The notes: generated from the letters alone by a model not told the origin. Positions 7,835 to 15,720 are shown, counted from the stretch's first letter. The stretch: 26,283 bases of DNA from Lachnospiraceae bacterium (GCA_009774395.1 VSNQ01000059.1:1-26283); one strand, 5' to 3'. Made by a program: numbers and translations.

Positions 7835-8359
7835 ATGAAGAAAATTGAGGAATACGTAAGGTCAATACCCGATTTTCCGGAGAAGGGAATTATTTTCCGT
7901 GACGTGACAAGCGTTTTGCAGGACGCGGACGGATTGCAGCTTGCAATTAACAGTATGCAGGATTTAATAAAGGATTTAGATTATGATGTTGTGGCAGGCG
8001 CGGAGTCAAGAGGATTTATCTTCGGAACACCGATTGCATACAATAATCATAAACCATTTGTATTAATCCGTAAAAAGGGAAAGCTTCCATCAGAAACAGT
8101 ATCTGTGGATTATGAACTGGAATATGGTACAGCGACCATTGAGATGCATAAGGATTCGATAAAGCCAGGACAGCGTGTGCTTGTGGTGGATGATTTAATT
8201 GCAACAGGCGGTACAACTGAGGCAATGATTCAGTTAATTGAGTCGCTTGGCGGTGTTGTAGTCGGTGTGGTTGTTTTAATGGAGCTTGCGGGGTTAAAGG
8301 GCAGAGAACGAATTGCAAAATATCGTTTGGAATCAGTAATTACATATGAAGGAAATTAA
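7835..8359 (+). CDS. apt: Adenine phosphoribosyltransferase
   Basis: Apt salvages adenine with PRPP to AMP in the cytosol. At 174 residues it has the usual length, with N-terminal IPDFPEKGIIFRD (11–23), the GAESRGF substrate loop (55–61) and the PRPP-binding VLVVDDLIATGGTT (115–128). ATG 7835 is chosen over the in-frame ATG 7760 because 7760 lies inside the promoter and the shorter form matches the family start; GGAGTGG lies upstream. Linkage of apt to rel is common in Clostridia and couples purine salvage with the (p)ppGpp enzyme. Confidence 0.96.
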   Translation: MKKIEEYVRSIPDFPEKGIIFRDVTSVLQDADGLQLAINSMQDLIKDLDYDVVAGAESRGFIFGTPIAYNNHKPFVLIRKKGKLPSETVSVDYELEYGTATIEMHKDSIKPGQRVLVVDDLIATGGTTEAMIQLIESLGGVVVGVVVLMELAGLKGRERIAKYRLESVITYEGN

Positions 8360-8410
8360 TAAAAAATTGGCTGGACAATAAAAATCATAAAATATGGCTG
8401 GTGATGTAAA

Positions 8411-10774
8411 GTGACAGAGGAAAAGCAGGTAAAGGTAGGAGCCTATGAGGATTCTCTTATAATAAAAGGCAGCAAGGTGAAGCCGCCGCGCAGAGTGGAT
8501 GAGCGTAAAATAGAGTATATCAAGGAATTTCAAACTCCTGATGCACTTTTTCAGGGGCTTATCCAACGTGTGCATAAATACCATCCGTCCGATGATATCA
8601 GTATGATTGATAAGGCATATGCTACAGCATGCGAAGCGCACAAAGATCAAGTGCGCAAGTCTGGGGAGCCATATATTGTGCATCCGTTGTGTGTAGCGAT
8701 TATCCTTGCGGATTTGGAGCTTGACAAAGAAACGATTATCGCAGGTCTTTTGCATGATGTTGTTGAAGATACGATTATGACGAATGAGGAATTAAAGGAG
8801 CAGTTCGGGCCGGATGTAGAACTTCTTGTTGATGGTGTCACAAAATTGGAACAATTACAGTATACAGGAGAAGCCGCGCCGGATAGGACGACAAGTCGTG
8901 AGGAACTGCAGGCAGAGAACTTACGCAAAATGTTTCTTGCAATGGCAAAGGATATCCGCGTGATTTTAATAAAACTCGCAGACCGTCTTCACAATATGCG
9001 CACATTAAAATATAAGTCGCCGGAGAGCCAGAAACGCATTGCGCGTGAAACACTCGATATATATTCCCCGCTTGCGGAGCGGCTTGGCATTTCCAAGATT
9101 AAGGTGGAGCTTGACGATCTATCCTTAAAATATCTGGAACCAGAGGCGTATTATGATCTGGTGGAGAAAATAGCGCTCCGCAAAAGTGCACGTGAAAAGT
9201 ATGTGCAGGATATTGTGGATGAGGTAACGGAACATATTATGAATGCAGAAATTGAAGCGCAGATTGACGGAAGGGTAAAGCACTTTTTCAGCATTTATAA
9301 AAAAATGAAAAATCAGAATAAAACCATTGATCAGATTTACGATCTGTTTGCAGTGCGGATTATTGTGGATTCAGTTAAGGACTGCTATGCGGCACTGGGC
9401 GTGATTCATGAAATGTATAAGCCTATGCCGGGAAGATTTAAAGATTATATAGCAATGCCCAAGGCAAATATGTACCAATCACTTCATACAACATTGATCG
9501 GTTCGACAGGGCAGCCGTTTGAAATACAGATACGGACATTTGATATGCACCGAATTGCAGAGTATGGTATTGCGGCGCACTGGAAATATAAGGAGGCAAG
9601 CGACGGAAAAGTATCGACGGGCGGCGAGGAAGAAAAACTGACATGGCTTAGCCAGATTTTAGAATGGCAGCGCGATATGTCAGATAATACAGAGTTTATG
9701 AAGCTTTTAAAAAGCGATTTAGATCTGTTCTCTGATCATGTGTACTGCTTTACCCCGTCAGGAGATGTAAAAAATCTGCCTGCTGGTTCGACACCGGTGG
9801 ACTTTGCGTACAGCATTCACAGTGCTGTGGGCAATAAAATGATCGGCGCAAGAGTTAACGGCAAGCTGGTGCAGATAGATTATAAAATTAGTAATGGCGA
9901 CTGTATTGAGATATTGACATCTCAAAATTCCAAAGGCCCAAGCCGCGATTGGCTGAATATTGTCCGTTCCTCACAGGCAAAAAATAAAATTTTACAATGG
10001 TTTAAAAATGTACTGAAAGAGGATAATATTGTAAAAGGCAGGGAGCTTTTTTGGAGTTATTGCAAATCGAAGGGGATTAGCGTGCCCGAAATTTTAACAC
10101 CGGAATATCAGGCTTCGATTATGCGTAAATATGGCTTTAAAGATTGGGATGCTGTGCTTGCGGCGATTGGACACGGCGCTTTAAAAGAGGGTCAGGTAAT
10201 CAACCGTATGCAGGAACTGTTTGCTAAGACGAATAAAAAGCAGATGACAGACGAAGAACTTCTGGCATCAATTCAGGAGAGCAGCAGTCATAAGCAAATG
10301 CGGCCAAGGAGTAAAGATGGTATTACGGTGAAAGGCATCCATGATATTGCTGTGCGTTTTTCCCGCTGTTGTGCGCCTGTGCCAGGTGATGAGATTGTTG
10401 GATTTGTAACAAGGGGCAGAGGGGTTTCGATTCATAGGACAGACTGCATTAATATTTTAAATCTTCCCGAAATAGACAGGGCAAGATTGATTGACGCCGA
10501 ATGGGAACCTGAGGAGAGCGAAGCACGCAAAGAGAAATATTTAACGGAAATTGCAATTTATGCGCATGACAGAAGTGGGCTTCTTGTGGATGTTTCCAAG
10601 ACATTGACAGAGAAAAATATAGATATCCGTTCTATAAATACCAGAACGGGCAAACAGGAAGTTGTGACATTGATTGTTAGTTTTCTTATTGGCAGCCGCG
10701 AGGAATTAAATGCGATGATTGAAAAAATCCGCATGATAGATAGTGTAATAGATATTGAAAGGACAACGGGCTGA
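8411..10774 (+). CDS. rel: Bifunctional (p)ppGpp synthetase/hydrolase, RelA/SpoT family (Rel)
   Basis: This 787-residue long-form RSH enzyme makes and degrades the stringent-response alarmone. The N-terminal HD hydrolase domain keeps His77, His91, the HD pair His115-Asp116 and EDT (119–121), so hydrolysis should be active. The synthetase domain contains YKPMPGRFKDYIAMPK (336–351) and the EIQIRT strand. A TGS domain starts near residue 440 (CFTPSGDVKNLPAGSTP), the conserved-cysteine region has Cys653-Cys654 (RCCAPVPGDE), and a C-terminal ACT domain covers about 712–787. It begins with GTG 8411 preceded by GGTGAT (8400–8405), 51 bases after apt. Most Firmicutes have one such bifunctional enzyme, so the name rel is preferred over relA. 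Confidence 0.96.
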   Translation: MTEEKQVKVGAYEDSLIIKGSKVKPPRRVDERKIEYIKEFQTPDALFQGLIQRVHKYHPSDDISMIDKAYATACEAHKDQVRKSGEPYIVHPLCVAIILADLELDKETIIAGLLHDVVEDTIMTNEELKEQFGPDVELLVDGVTKLEQLQYTGEAAPDRTTSREELQAENLRKMFLAMAKDIRVILIKLADRLHNMRTLKYKSPESQKRIARETLDIYSPLAERLGISKIKVELDDLSLKYLEPEAYYDLVEKIALRKSAREKYVQDIVDEVTEHIMNAEIEAQIDGRVKHFFSIYKKMKNQNKTIDQIYDLFAVRIIVDSVKDCYAALGVIHEMYKPMPGRFKDYIAMPKANMYQSLHTTLIGSTGQPFEIQIRTFDMHRIAEYGIAAHWKYKEASDGKVSTGGEEEKLTWLSQILEWQRDMSDNTEFMKLLKSDLDLFSDHVYCFTPSGDVKNLPAGSTPVDFAYSIHSAVGNKMIGARVNGKLVQIDYKISNGDCIEILTSQNSKGPSRDWLNIVRSSQAKNKILQWFKNVLKEDNIVKGRELFWSYCKSKGISVPEILTPEYQASIMRKYGFKDWDAVLAAIGHGALKEGQVINRMQELFAKTNKKQMTDEELLASIQESSSHKQMRPRSKDGITVKGIHDIAVRFSRCCAPVPGDEIVGFVTRGRGVSIHRTDCINILNLPEIDRARLIDAEWEPEESEARKEKYLTEIAIYAHDRSGLLVDVSKTLTEKNIDIRSINTRTGKQEVVTLIVSFLIGSREELNAMIEKIRMIDSVIDIERTTG

Positions 10775-10777
10775 TAT

Positions 10778-11410
10778 ATGGCAGATTTAAAAGTAAAAAG
10801 AAGGGTGTTAAGCGCCTGCCAGACCAATTGTTATTATGTGTACCGCGAGGGTGCTGACGATATTGTAATTATCGATCCTGGTTCTAATGGTGAGATTGTA
10901 TATGATGATATAAAAGGGCTGGGATTTGAGAAAGTTGCGGGAATTTTGCTGACACACGGCCACGGCGATCATACAGGCGGCGCACGCAGACTCAAGGAAC
11001 TAAGCGGTGCAAAAATCTATGCTTATGAAGATGAGGCAGAGATTTTAAAAGACCCGGAGAAAAACTTATCTGGCTGGTTTGGCATTGCATACGGATTTGA
11101 TGCGGACGAATACTTTCACGATAAGCAGACATTTACAATGGCAGGCGTTACATTTACTGTATTTTATACGCCTGGGCATACAAAAGGCGGGTGTTGTTAT
11201 TATGTTGAGGAGGACGGCGTGCTGTTTTGCGGTGACACCATATTTAACGGTTCTGTAGGCAGAACGGATTTTTATTCCGGCTCAATCAATGAACTTGCTC
11301 GTTCGATTCGTGACCGCATACTAACATTGCCTGACGAAACAAAACTTTATTCTGGTCACGGCGATAGAACAACAGTTGAATATGAAAGAAAGTATAATCC
11401 ATGTCTGTAA
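10778..11410 (+). CDS. Metallo-beta-lactamase-fold hydrolase (glyoxalase II-like)
   Basis: This 210-residue cytosolic protein has the binuclear-metal signature THGHGDH (59–65), His134 in TPGHTKGG, bridging Asp153 in CGDT and His194 in YSGHGD. The fold matches the short YcbL/hydroxyacylglutathione hydrolase-like group, and the real substrate cannot be deduced. The start is only three bases after the rel stop, so the two genes are almost certainly co-transcribed. Members of this group commonly follow rel in Clostridia. The 3' end overlaps a probable terminator hairpin with the stop codon in its loop. Confidence 0.9.
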   Translation: MADLKVKRRVLSACQTNCYYVYREGADDIVIIDPGSNGEIVYDDIKGLGFEKVAGILLTHGHGDHTGGARRLKELSGAKIYAYEDEAEILKDPEKNLSGWFGIAYGFDADEYFHDKQTFTMAGVTFTVFYTPGHTKGGCCYYVEEDGVLFCGDTIFNGSVGRTDFYSGSINELARSIRDRILTLPDETKLYSGHGDRTTVEYERKYNPCL

Positions 11411-11425
11411 AGGACATGGATTTTG
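11396..11425 (+). terminator. Terminator-like hairpin overlapping the hydrolase stop codon
   Basis: A perfect 10-bp stem (11396–11405 with 11413–11422) encloses a 7-base loop that contains the TAA stop codon (11408–11410). T-rich sequence ATTTTG overlaps the 3' arm. It probably ends the apt–rel–hydrolase transcript, though the U-tract is short. Confidence 0.5.
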
Positions 11426-11464
11426 ATTGTGCGCAGACTTGTGCAGAGGACATATGCGGCTAAG

Positions 11465-11500
11465 GCGGCGCACGTATCACGCGGCAAGCAGGGGAAGATA
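11465..11500 (+). repeat. Second copy of the trpC–trpF intergenic repeat module
   Basis: GCGGCGCACG (11465–11474) and CAGGGGAAGATA (11489–11500) repeat in order the blocks at 4634–4643 and 4674–4685, with 14 instead of 30 bases between. No open frame covers it. It is treated as a shortened copy of a dispersed non-coding repeat. Confidence 0.45.
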
Positions 11501-11519
11501 ACTTTTTCGCTTGATTAAA

Positions 11520-11620
11520 TATAGTAAACGCATTTTGTATCTGCGTTTTAACTTTTTGTAGCTGCTGTATATTCAATTGGATTTGGATGCAAAACGCAAA
11601 GGTATAATTCGTTTACTATA
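11520..11620. mobile_element. 101-bp MITE-like element, TA-ended
   Basis: Perfect 11-bp terminal repeats TATAGTAAACG (11520–11530) and CGTTTACTATA (11610–11620) continue, after a mismatched stretch, into TGCGTTTT (11542–11549) and AAAACGCA (11591–11598). The ends begin and finish with TA, as expected for elements moved by IS630/Tc1-mariner-type transposases, which duplicate TA; the family link is inference. The element is non-coding. Confidence 0.6.
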
Positions 11621-11623
11621 ATA

Positions 11624-11788
11624 CTAGTACCCCGTTTTTTAATTCCTCATATATCCAGCACTCGCTATTTGCATCATTGCTGCATTGGCGTCAGTCAACG
11701 ATGCCGCCGCATCGCTTCCTTCCTCCGCATTGCACTGATACAAATATCAAGCGCTTTGTATATGAGGATTAAGAAAACGGTGTACTAG
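11624..11788. mobile_element. 165-bp inverted-repeat element adjoining the previous one
   Basis: The ends, CTAGTAC (11624–11630) and GTACTAG (11782–11788), belong to imperfect inverted repeats of about 30 bp, roughly 25 of 30 matching, that end in CCTCATATA and TATATGAGG. The inside is GC-richer than the flanks. On the minus strand it contains a short stop-terminated open frame (ending LTDANAAMMQIASAGYMRN) without a start or ribosome site of its own. It may be a MITE that captured a gene end. Confidence 0.6.
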
Positions 11789-11818
11789 CAATGTTTTATG
11801 GAAAGGAGTGTGAGTAGA

Positions 11819-12214
11819 ATGTATATAGATAGTTTGAAGGGGACTGTGGAATACCAGAAGTTTGAGGAATATAAGGAAATAATAAGTGCGATGATTTTAT
11901 CCGGCGCAGAAAATGAGATACATATTTATGCAGCGGAATGTGATGACAATATGGATGAGGAAGATCCTGCTACACTTTCGATACTGGTGAAAGATGGGCA
12001 GACAGTAGTAAATTATTTTTCGGTGGGAAATGAAACGTTATTTGCTTCGGTCGGTGATATGGAAAAGGACGGGAACTTAGAATGGAAGATAGGTTCAGAA
12101 ACCTATTCCGCTACGCAATATCAGTTAATTTCATTGGAAAAGGCTCTGGAATGTGCCTTGCAGTTTTTTGCTTCGCAGGAAAAGCCAGATTGCATTGAAT
12201 GGGAAGAATTATAA
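11819..12214 (+). CDS. Small acidic protein, possible Imm1-family immunity protein
   Basis: The 131-residue protein is acidic, without signal peptide or membrane segment. A strand-rich middle (TLSILVKDGQTVVNYFSVGN) and a C-terminal end ALECALQFFASQEKPDCIEW resemble the Imm1 pattern, in which a helix is followed by a short Gly/Glu-x-x-Pro-x-x-x-x-Trp tail. Imm1 proteins neutralise secreted polymorphic toxins, but no toxin gene lies next to it. ATG 11819 is chosen because AGGAG (11804–11808) lies ten bases upstream; the in-frame ATG at 11798 has no ribosome site. The family call is recognition from memory and moderate at best. The gene itself is convincing. Confidence 0.6.
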   Translation: MYIDSLKGTVEYQKFEEYKEIISAMILSGAENEIHIYAAECDDNMDEEDPATLSILVKDGQTVVNYFSVGNETLFASVGDMEKDGNLEWKIGSETYSATQYQLISLEKALECALQFFASQEKPDCIEWEEL

Positions 12215-12285
12215 ATTTAGGAATCAATAAAGTCTTGAAATCAAGCCTGCCTGTGCCTTGCGCGAACGAAAGGAAAGTTAAAAAT

Positions 12286-13824
12286 ATGATTCAAGTATAC
12301 ACAAATAAAGAAAATTATCAATATGACCTAAATGCCTTGATTAAAGCGTTTTATCCGGAGCATGAGGTGCGGGTAAGCGGAGCTATGGATTCTATTGTGA
12401 AAAATAGCGCTGTCCAAGATATTGATGCAAAAAATGGTAGTGCAGAGAACAGCGGTGAACAATATATCAGAATGCAGAATTTCGATGTTGTTTATAACGC
12501 TTCAGAAAAGCCCCAAATAATTGTTTTATTTGAGCCAGATAGAATGGAAGTCTTTTTCGCAATCGCATTGCCGAAACAGTATACGAATGTTTTTCAGGAA
12601 ACGGAGGAGATTACCAAAAATCAATATAAACTGGCATTTTATCATGATTTATGTGATTACACAGGAAGAACACTTCCTTGGGGAAATCTAACCGGAATCC
12701 GCCCAACAAAACTTCCTATGGGAATGCTGGAAAATAATATAGCCGACGAGAATATTATTAATATACTGCAAGAGGAACATGCGTTAAGTCTGGAAAAGGC
12801 ACAGCTTAGCCTAGAGATTGCCAAACGTGAAAGGCAGATTTTAGGTGATTTACATTATATTGATGGTTACAGTTTATATATTGGAATCCCGTTTTGCCCG
12901 ACAACGTGCCTGTATTGTTCGTTTACGTCTTATCCGATAGCGCGTTGGAAAAAACGTGTTCGAGAGTATTTAAAGGCGCTTTTTCAGGAAATTGATTTTA
13001 TTGCAGATTTGTATCAAGATAGAATATTAGATACCGTTTATATTGGCGGCGGCACACCAACCACATTGGAGCCGCAGGCGTTGGATGCGCTTTTGGCAAA
13101 AGTAAGATCTAGTTTTGACTTTGCCAAAGTAAAGGAATTTACGGTAGAGGCAGGGCGCGCAGACAGCATTACCCGTGAAAAGCTTGAGGTGCTTAAAAAA
13201 TATGGCGTAACAAGGATTTCCATTAATCCGCAGACCATGAAAGAAGAAACACTGCGATTTATCGGACGCCAGCATACCGTCGCACAGGTAAAGGAAGCAT
13301 TTGCAATGGCGCGTGCGGAAGGCTTTGACAATATCAATATGGATATTATCTTAGGACTTCCCGGAGAAGTAGAAACAGATGTGCAAAATACAATTGCAGA
13401 AATTGTGCAGTTAAATCCCGACAGTTTAACAGTACATTCCTTAGCGATAAAAAGAGCGTCAAAGATGAATCAGTGGATTGAGGAAAACGGCATTCGGACA
13501 CTCCGCAATACGGACAGCACCATGAAAATTGCGCAGGACGGTGCCAAACGGCTTGGCATGAATCCCTATTATCTCTACCGGCAGAAAAATATGTCGGGGA
13601 ATTTTGAGAATGTCGGGTATGCGAGAGAGGGGAAATATGGGATTTATAATATATTGATTATGGAGGAGAAACAGACCATAGTCGCCTGCGGAGCCGGAAG
13701 TATCTCGAAACGGGTATACCCTGACGGACGTATCGAAAGATGCGAAAATGTCAAGGATGTAGCGTCTTTCATAGAAAGAATTGACGAAATGATTGAGAGA
13801 AAACGCAAACTTCTTGAGGATTAA
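12286..13824 (+). CDS. hemZ: Radical SAM coproporphyrinogen III dehydrogenase, HemZ type
   Basis: HemZ-type proteins are oxygen-independent coproporphyrinogen oxidase homologues; some members may be heme-handling enzymes with another substrate. At 512 residues it carries the radical SAM cluster motif Cys204-x3-Cys208-x2-Cys211 within IPFCPTTCLYCSF, followed by YIGGGTPTT and the EFTVEAGRAD strand. The roughly 190-residue extension before the cluster is typical of HemZ and distinguishes it from HemN/HemW. ATG 12286 follows GAAAGGAAAG. An upstream in-frame ATG (12199) would overlap the previous gene and lacks a good ribosome site. In many Clostridia hisS and aspS follow hemZ, but here mobile debris does. 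Confidence 0.9.
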   Translation: MIQVYTNKENYQYDLNALIKAFYPEHEVRVSGAMDSIVKNSAVQDIDAKNGSAENSGEQYIRMQNFDVVYNASEKPQIIVLFEPDRMEVFFAIALPKQYTNVFQETEEITKNQYKLAFYHDLCDYTGRTLPWGNLTGIRPTKLPMGMLENNIADENIINILQEEHALSLEKAQLSLEIAKRERQILGDLHYIDGYSLYIGIPFCPTTCLYCSFTSYPIARWKKRVREYLKALFQEIDFIADLYQDRILDTVYIGGGTPTTLEPQALDALLAKVRSSFDFAKVKEFTVEAGRADSITREKLEVLKKYGVTRISINPQTMKEETLRFIGRQHTVAQVKEAFAMARAEGFDNINMDIILGLPGEVETDVQNTIAEIVQLNPDSLTVHSLAIKRASKMNQWIEENGIRTLRNTDSTMKIAQDGAKRLGMNPYYLYRQKNMSGNFENVGYAREGKYGIYNILIMEEKQTIVACGAGSISKRVYPDGRIERCENVKDVASFIERIDEMIERKRKLLED

Positions 13825-13839
13825 AAAGAGTTTTTGTTG

Positions 13840-13916
13840 TACATCAAAATAGGGTTAGTACATCAATTATACATCAATTTTTAACCTAATGGTACGGAAT
13901 AACACTTGATGATGTA
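13840..13916. repeat. TACATCA repeat cluster at the core/accessory border
   Basis: TACATCA occurs three times in direct orientation (13840–13846, 13859–13865, 13870–13876) and once inverted as TGATGTA (13910–13916), just after hemZ. Regularly arranged short repeats at a core-to-mobile border are seen at recombinase arm sites, but no integrase gene is visible, so this remains a description only. Confidence 0.4.
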
Positions 13917-13940
13917 GAGGAACAACCTAATATAGTGCCT

Positions 13941-13981
13941 AAAGGACAATCTTATTCTAACGAATAGGACTGTCCTTTTTT
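13941..13981 (+). terminator. Intrinsic terminator downstream of hemZ
   Basis: AAAGGACA (13941–13948) pairs with TGTCCTTT (13971–13978). An inner stem CTTATTC/GAATAGG (13951–13957 with 13962–13968) and a TAAC loop complete the hairpin, and a T-run (13976–13981) follows. It is the best terminator between hemZ and the mobile-element remnants. Confidence 0.8.
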
Positions 13982-14015
13982 GTTATAGTCAATCATCAAG
14001 AATGGAGGAAAAAGT

Positions 14016-14493
14016 ATGAGTAGTACAGCGTTAGGAGCAGAGAAAGCGATTATTTTTATCAGCGATGCACATGAAAAATTCTACTACGAGAAATTGAAAG
14101 TAGTCAGGTATCAGGATGTATACCACAAGGCACTTGTATATTGTCTTGGTATCAGCGATGACACAAGAAGAAATATCAAAAGTATTTATAACTTTAAGAC
14201 AGGCTGTGTAAAAACGGAGTGCCTGCATGAAGGGTGGCAGCCTCTGGACTGTCTGAAGCAGCACCGAAAAGTTACATACACGAATCTTCTTACAAGCGGC
14301 AGGCGCAACGCTTATCTTGCCGACATCGACAGGCAGGTGCAGGAACGTATTGAAAGGCGCATAGAGGGCATGAAACAGGCGCAGGGCAACGGAGCGCCTA
14401 AAGGAAGAAAACACCTTAGAATGGACAGAACGGCTCAACAATATAAGGGCTTGTGCGAGGGAGATTGTGAACGAGGAAATTATTTATGTATAG
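14016..14493 (+). pseudogene. Chimeric remnant: DUF6075 N-terminus fused to frameshifted TnpV
   Basis: Residues 1–75 of the open frame, including YQDVYHKALVYCLGI and the segment ending CLHEGWQ, look like DUF6075 proteins of Clostridia mobile elements. From about 14247 the same frame continues as the TnpV family (LKQHRKVTYTNLLTSG, then a helix ending GMKQAQG). After GGC at 14385–14387 the frame is wrong. Reading from 14389 in the +1 frame restores the TnpV tail, with EWTERLNNIRACAREIV and a stop at 14491–14493, so one base has been lost near 14387. The predicted frame runs on to 14606 out of register. TnpV occurs on Tn4451-type transposons; its function is poorly known. AGGAGG-like GGAGG precedes ATG 14016, so a nonsense chimera could still be translated. 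Confidence 0.7.
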
Positions 14494-14497
14494 TAAA

Positions 14498-14533
14498 TCA
14501 AAAGCGGAGAGGAGAAATCTTCGCTGCTTTTGA
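14498..14533 (+). other. Hairpin after the TnpV remnant
   Basis: TCAAAAGC (14498–14505) pairs perfectly with GCTTTTGA (14526–14533) around a 20-base loop. No U-tract follows. It may be a transposon-end or mRNA 3' structure left from the mobile element. Confidence 0.4.
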
Positions 14534-14602
14534 TATGCATGAGGTTAAAATTTTTGGTAACATAAAAAAAGATTTTTGCTTTAATAAAATTAAATTTGTG
14601 TA

Positions 14603-14633
14603 TTGACTCTCTCGTAGCGTAACGGTTTAGGAT
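14603..14633 (+). promoter_or_regulatory. MerR-type promoter with 19-bp spacer
   Basis: TTGACT (14603–14608) and TAGGAT (14628–14633) are separated by 19 bp, two more than normal. The spacer holds an imperfect dyad CGTAGCGTAACG (14613–14624). MerR-family activators untwist such over-long spacers, and the promoter sits 20 bases ahead of a MerR gene, so autoregulation is likely. Confidence 0.65.
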
Positions 14634-14653
14634 AAGGTTGGAAGGAGGAAATA

Positions 14654-15493
14654 ATGAAAACAGTCAAAGACGTGTCAGAGATAAGCGGAGTAAGTATAAG
14701 AACGTTAAGGTATTATGATGAGATTGGCTTATTAAAGCCAACGGGATTGTCAGATGCAGGATACCGCTTATACGACAACAAAGCATTAGAAAGGTTGCAG
14801 GAAATTATGTTCTTTAAAGAATTAGAGATACCATTGGAAAATATAAAGAAAATAATGGACAGCCCTAATTACGATAAAGAACAGGCTTTATTAACTCAAA
14901 AGAATTTATTGGAGCAAAAGCGAAACAGGCTAAATGGGATTATTGAGTTAATATCAGACGTGATGAAAGGAGTTAATACTATGAACTTTAAGGCATTTAG
15001 TAACGAAGAGATTCAGAAAATTTTAGACCATATGTTTGAATGTATGTCAGAAGAATTGCTGAAACAGCAGGTACAAAAATATGGGAGTGAGGAAAAATAT
15101 CGGGAACATTTAGCGGCAGGCTTTTCAAATGAACAAGCCATTGCAGATGTCTTTAAATGGTATGGCGGTAAAGAAAAAGCAATGGAAGCCATTATGCAGT
15201 CAACTGGTGATGTTAAGGAATTGAAACAGGAGCAGGACAAAAATGCTGAAATCTATAAAAAGTTTATGGCAGCAAAAGAAACTGGCGACGCTAATGTAGA
15301 AAAAGAAGCAGTCGAGCAGCTTGCGGAAAATTACAAGGAGATGTTTAAACTTGACAATGCCAGAAGCATACTTTTGGATTTAGCAAGTGAGTATCTGCAA
15401 AAACAGAAGTTGGCAGAAGCAACGGACAGCCAATTTGGAAACGGTTGTTCTGAATATATTGCATATGCCATTAAAAAGTATTATGGTGTTTAA
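14654..15493 (+). CDS. MerR-family regulator with TipAS-like ligand domain
   Basis: The 279-residue protein starts with a MerR winged-helix DNA-binding domain (VSEISGVSIRTLRYYDEIGL, then GYRLYD, residues 7–43) and a dimerisation coiled coil to about residue 108. The remaining residues, about 118–275, resemble the all-helical TipAS domain that captures peptide antibiotics in TipAL. Expected action is drug-dependent activation of its own promoter and perhaps a resistance gene. GGAAGGAGG lies directly before ATG 14654. It is flanked by its own promoter and terminators, so it is a single-gene unit. Internal ATG 14982 could give a short TipAS-only form, as in the tipA system; this is inference. 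Confidence 0.9.
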   Translation: MKTVKDVSEISGVSIRTLRYYDEIGLLKPTGLSDAGYRLYDNKALERLQEIMFFKELEIPLENIKKIMDSPNYDKEQALLTQKNLLEQKRNRLNGIIELISDVMKGVNTMNFKAFSNEEIQKILDHMFECMSEELLKQQVQKYGSEEKYREHLAAGFSNEQAIADVFKWYGGKEKAMEAIMQSTGDVKELKQEQDKNAEIYKKFMAAKETGDANVEKEAVEQLAENYKEMFKLDNARSILLDLASEYLQKQKLAEATDSQFGNGCSEYIAYAIKKYYGV

Positions 15494-15535
15494 TTTCTCC
15501 TTAAATTAACATCATTAGCAGGAGTAGAAAAGGAC

Positions 15536-15568
15536 AAGGGGCAGCAACTTTGTGTGTTGCTGCCCCTT
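15536..15568. terminator. Strong 13-bp hairpin after the MerR gene
   Basis: AAGGGGCAGCAAC (15536–15548) pairs perfectly with GTTGCTGCCCCTT (15556–15568) around a 7-base loop. It is followed by A-rich rather than T-rich sequence on the plus strand, so alone it is a weak terminator there. With the hairpin at 15578 it forms a tandem 3' structure. Confidence 0.55.
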
Positions 15569-15577
15569 AAAAAAGAA

Positions 15578-15617
15578 TCTCTCCAGACCTGTTTTTGAAG
15601 TTTGGAGGGATTTTTTT
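15578..15617 (+). terminator. Intrinsic terminator of the MerR gene
   Basis: An 11-bp stem (15578–15588 with 15600–15610, two wobble pairs) is followed directly by seven T (15611–15617). It is a standard Rho-independent terminator. Confidence 0.85.
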
Positions 15618-15720
15618 ATGTCCTTTTTTCGGGTAGTAATCCATTTACTTGTGTAATGCAGATTTGACTTATACATAGTATATCAGGGATTGGCAGGAAG
15701 CCAGTTAAAAAAATCCCTAC

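Noticed and set aside
11624..11788. A real gene on the minus strand inside the 165-bp inverted-repeat element
   Set aside because: The frame has no start codon with ribosome site and is enclosed by terminal repeats; it looks like a captured gene end.
13840..13916. CRISPR-like short repeats
   Set aside because: Seven-base units with uneven spacing (19 and 11 bp) and no spacers; not a CRISPR array.
14494..14606. C-terminal extension of the DUF6075/TnpV frame
   Set aside because: Past the frameshift it is out of register; the genuine TnpV tail is in the +1 frame and stops at 14493.
15536..15617. Small structured RNA gene after the MerR regulator
   Set aside because: The two hairpins are explained as tandem terminator structures; no independent promoter is visible.
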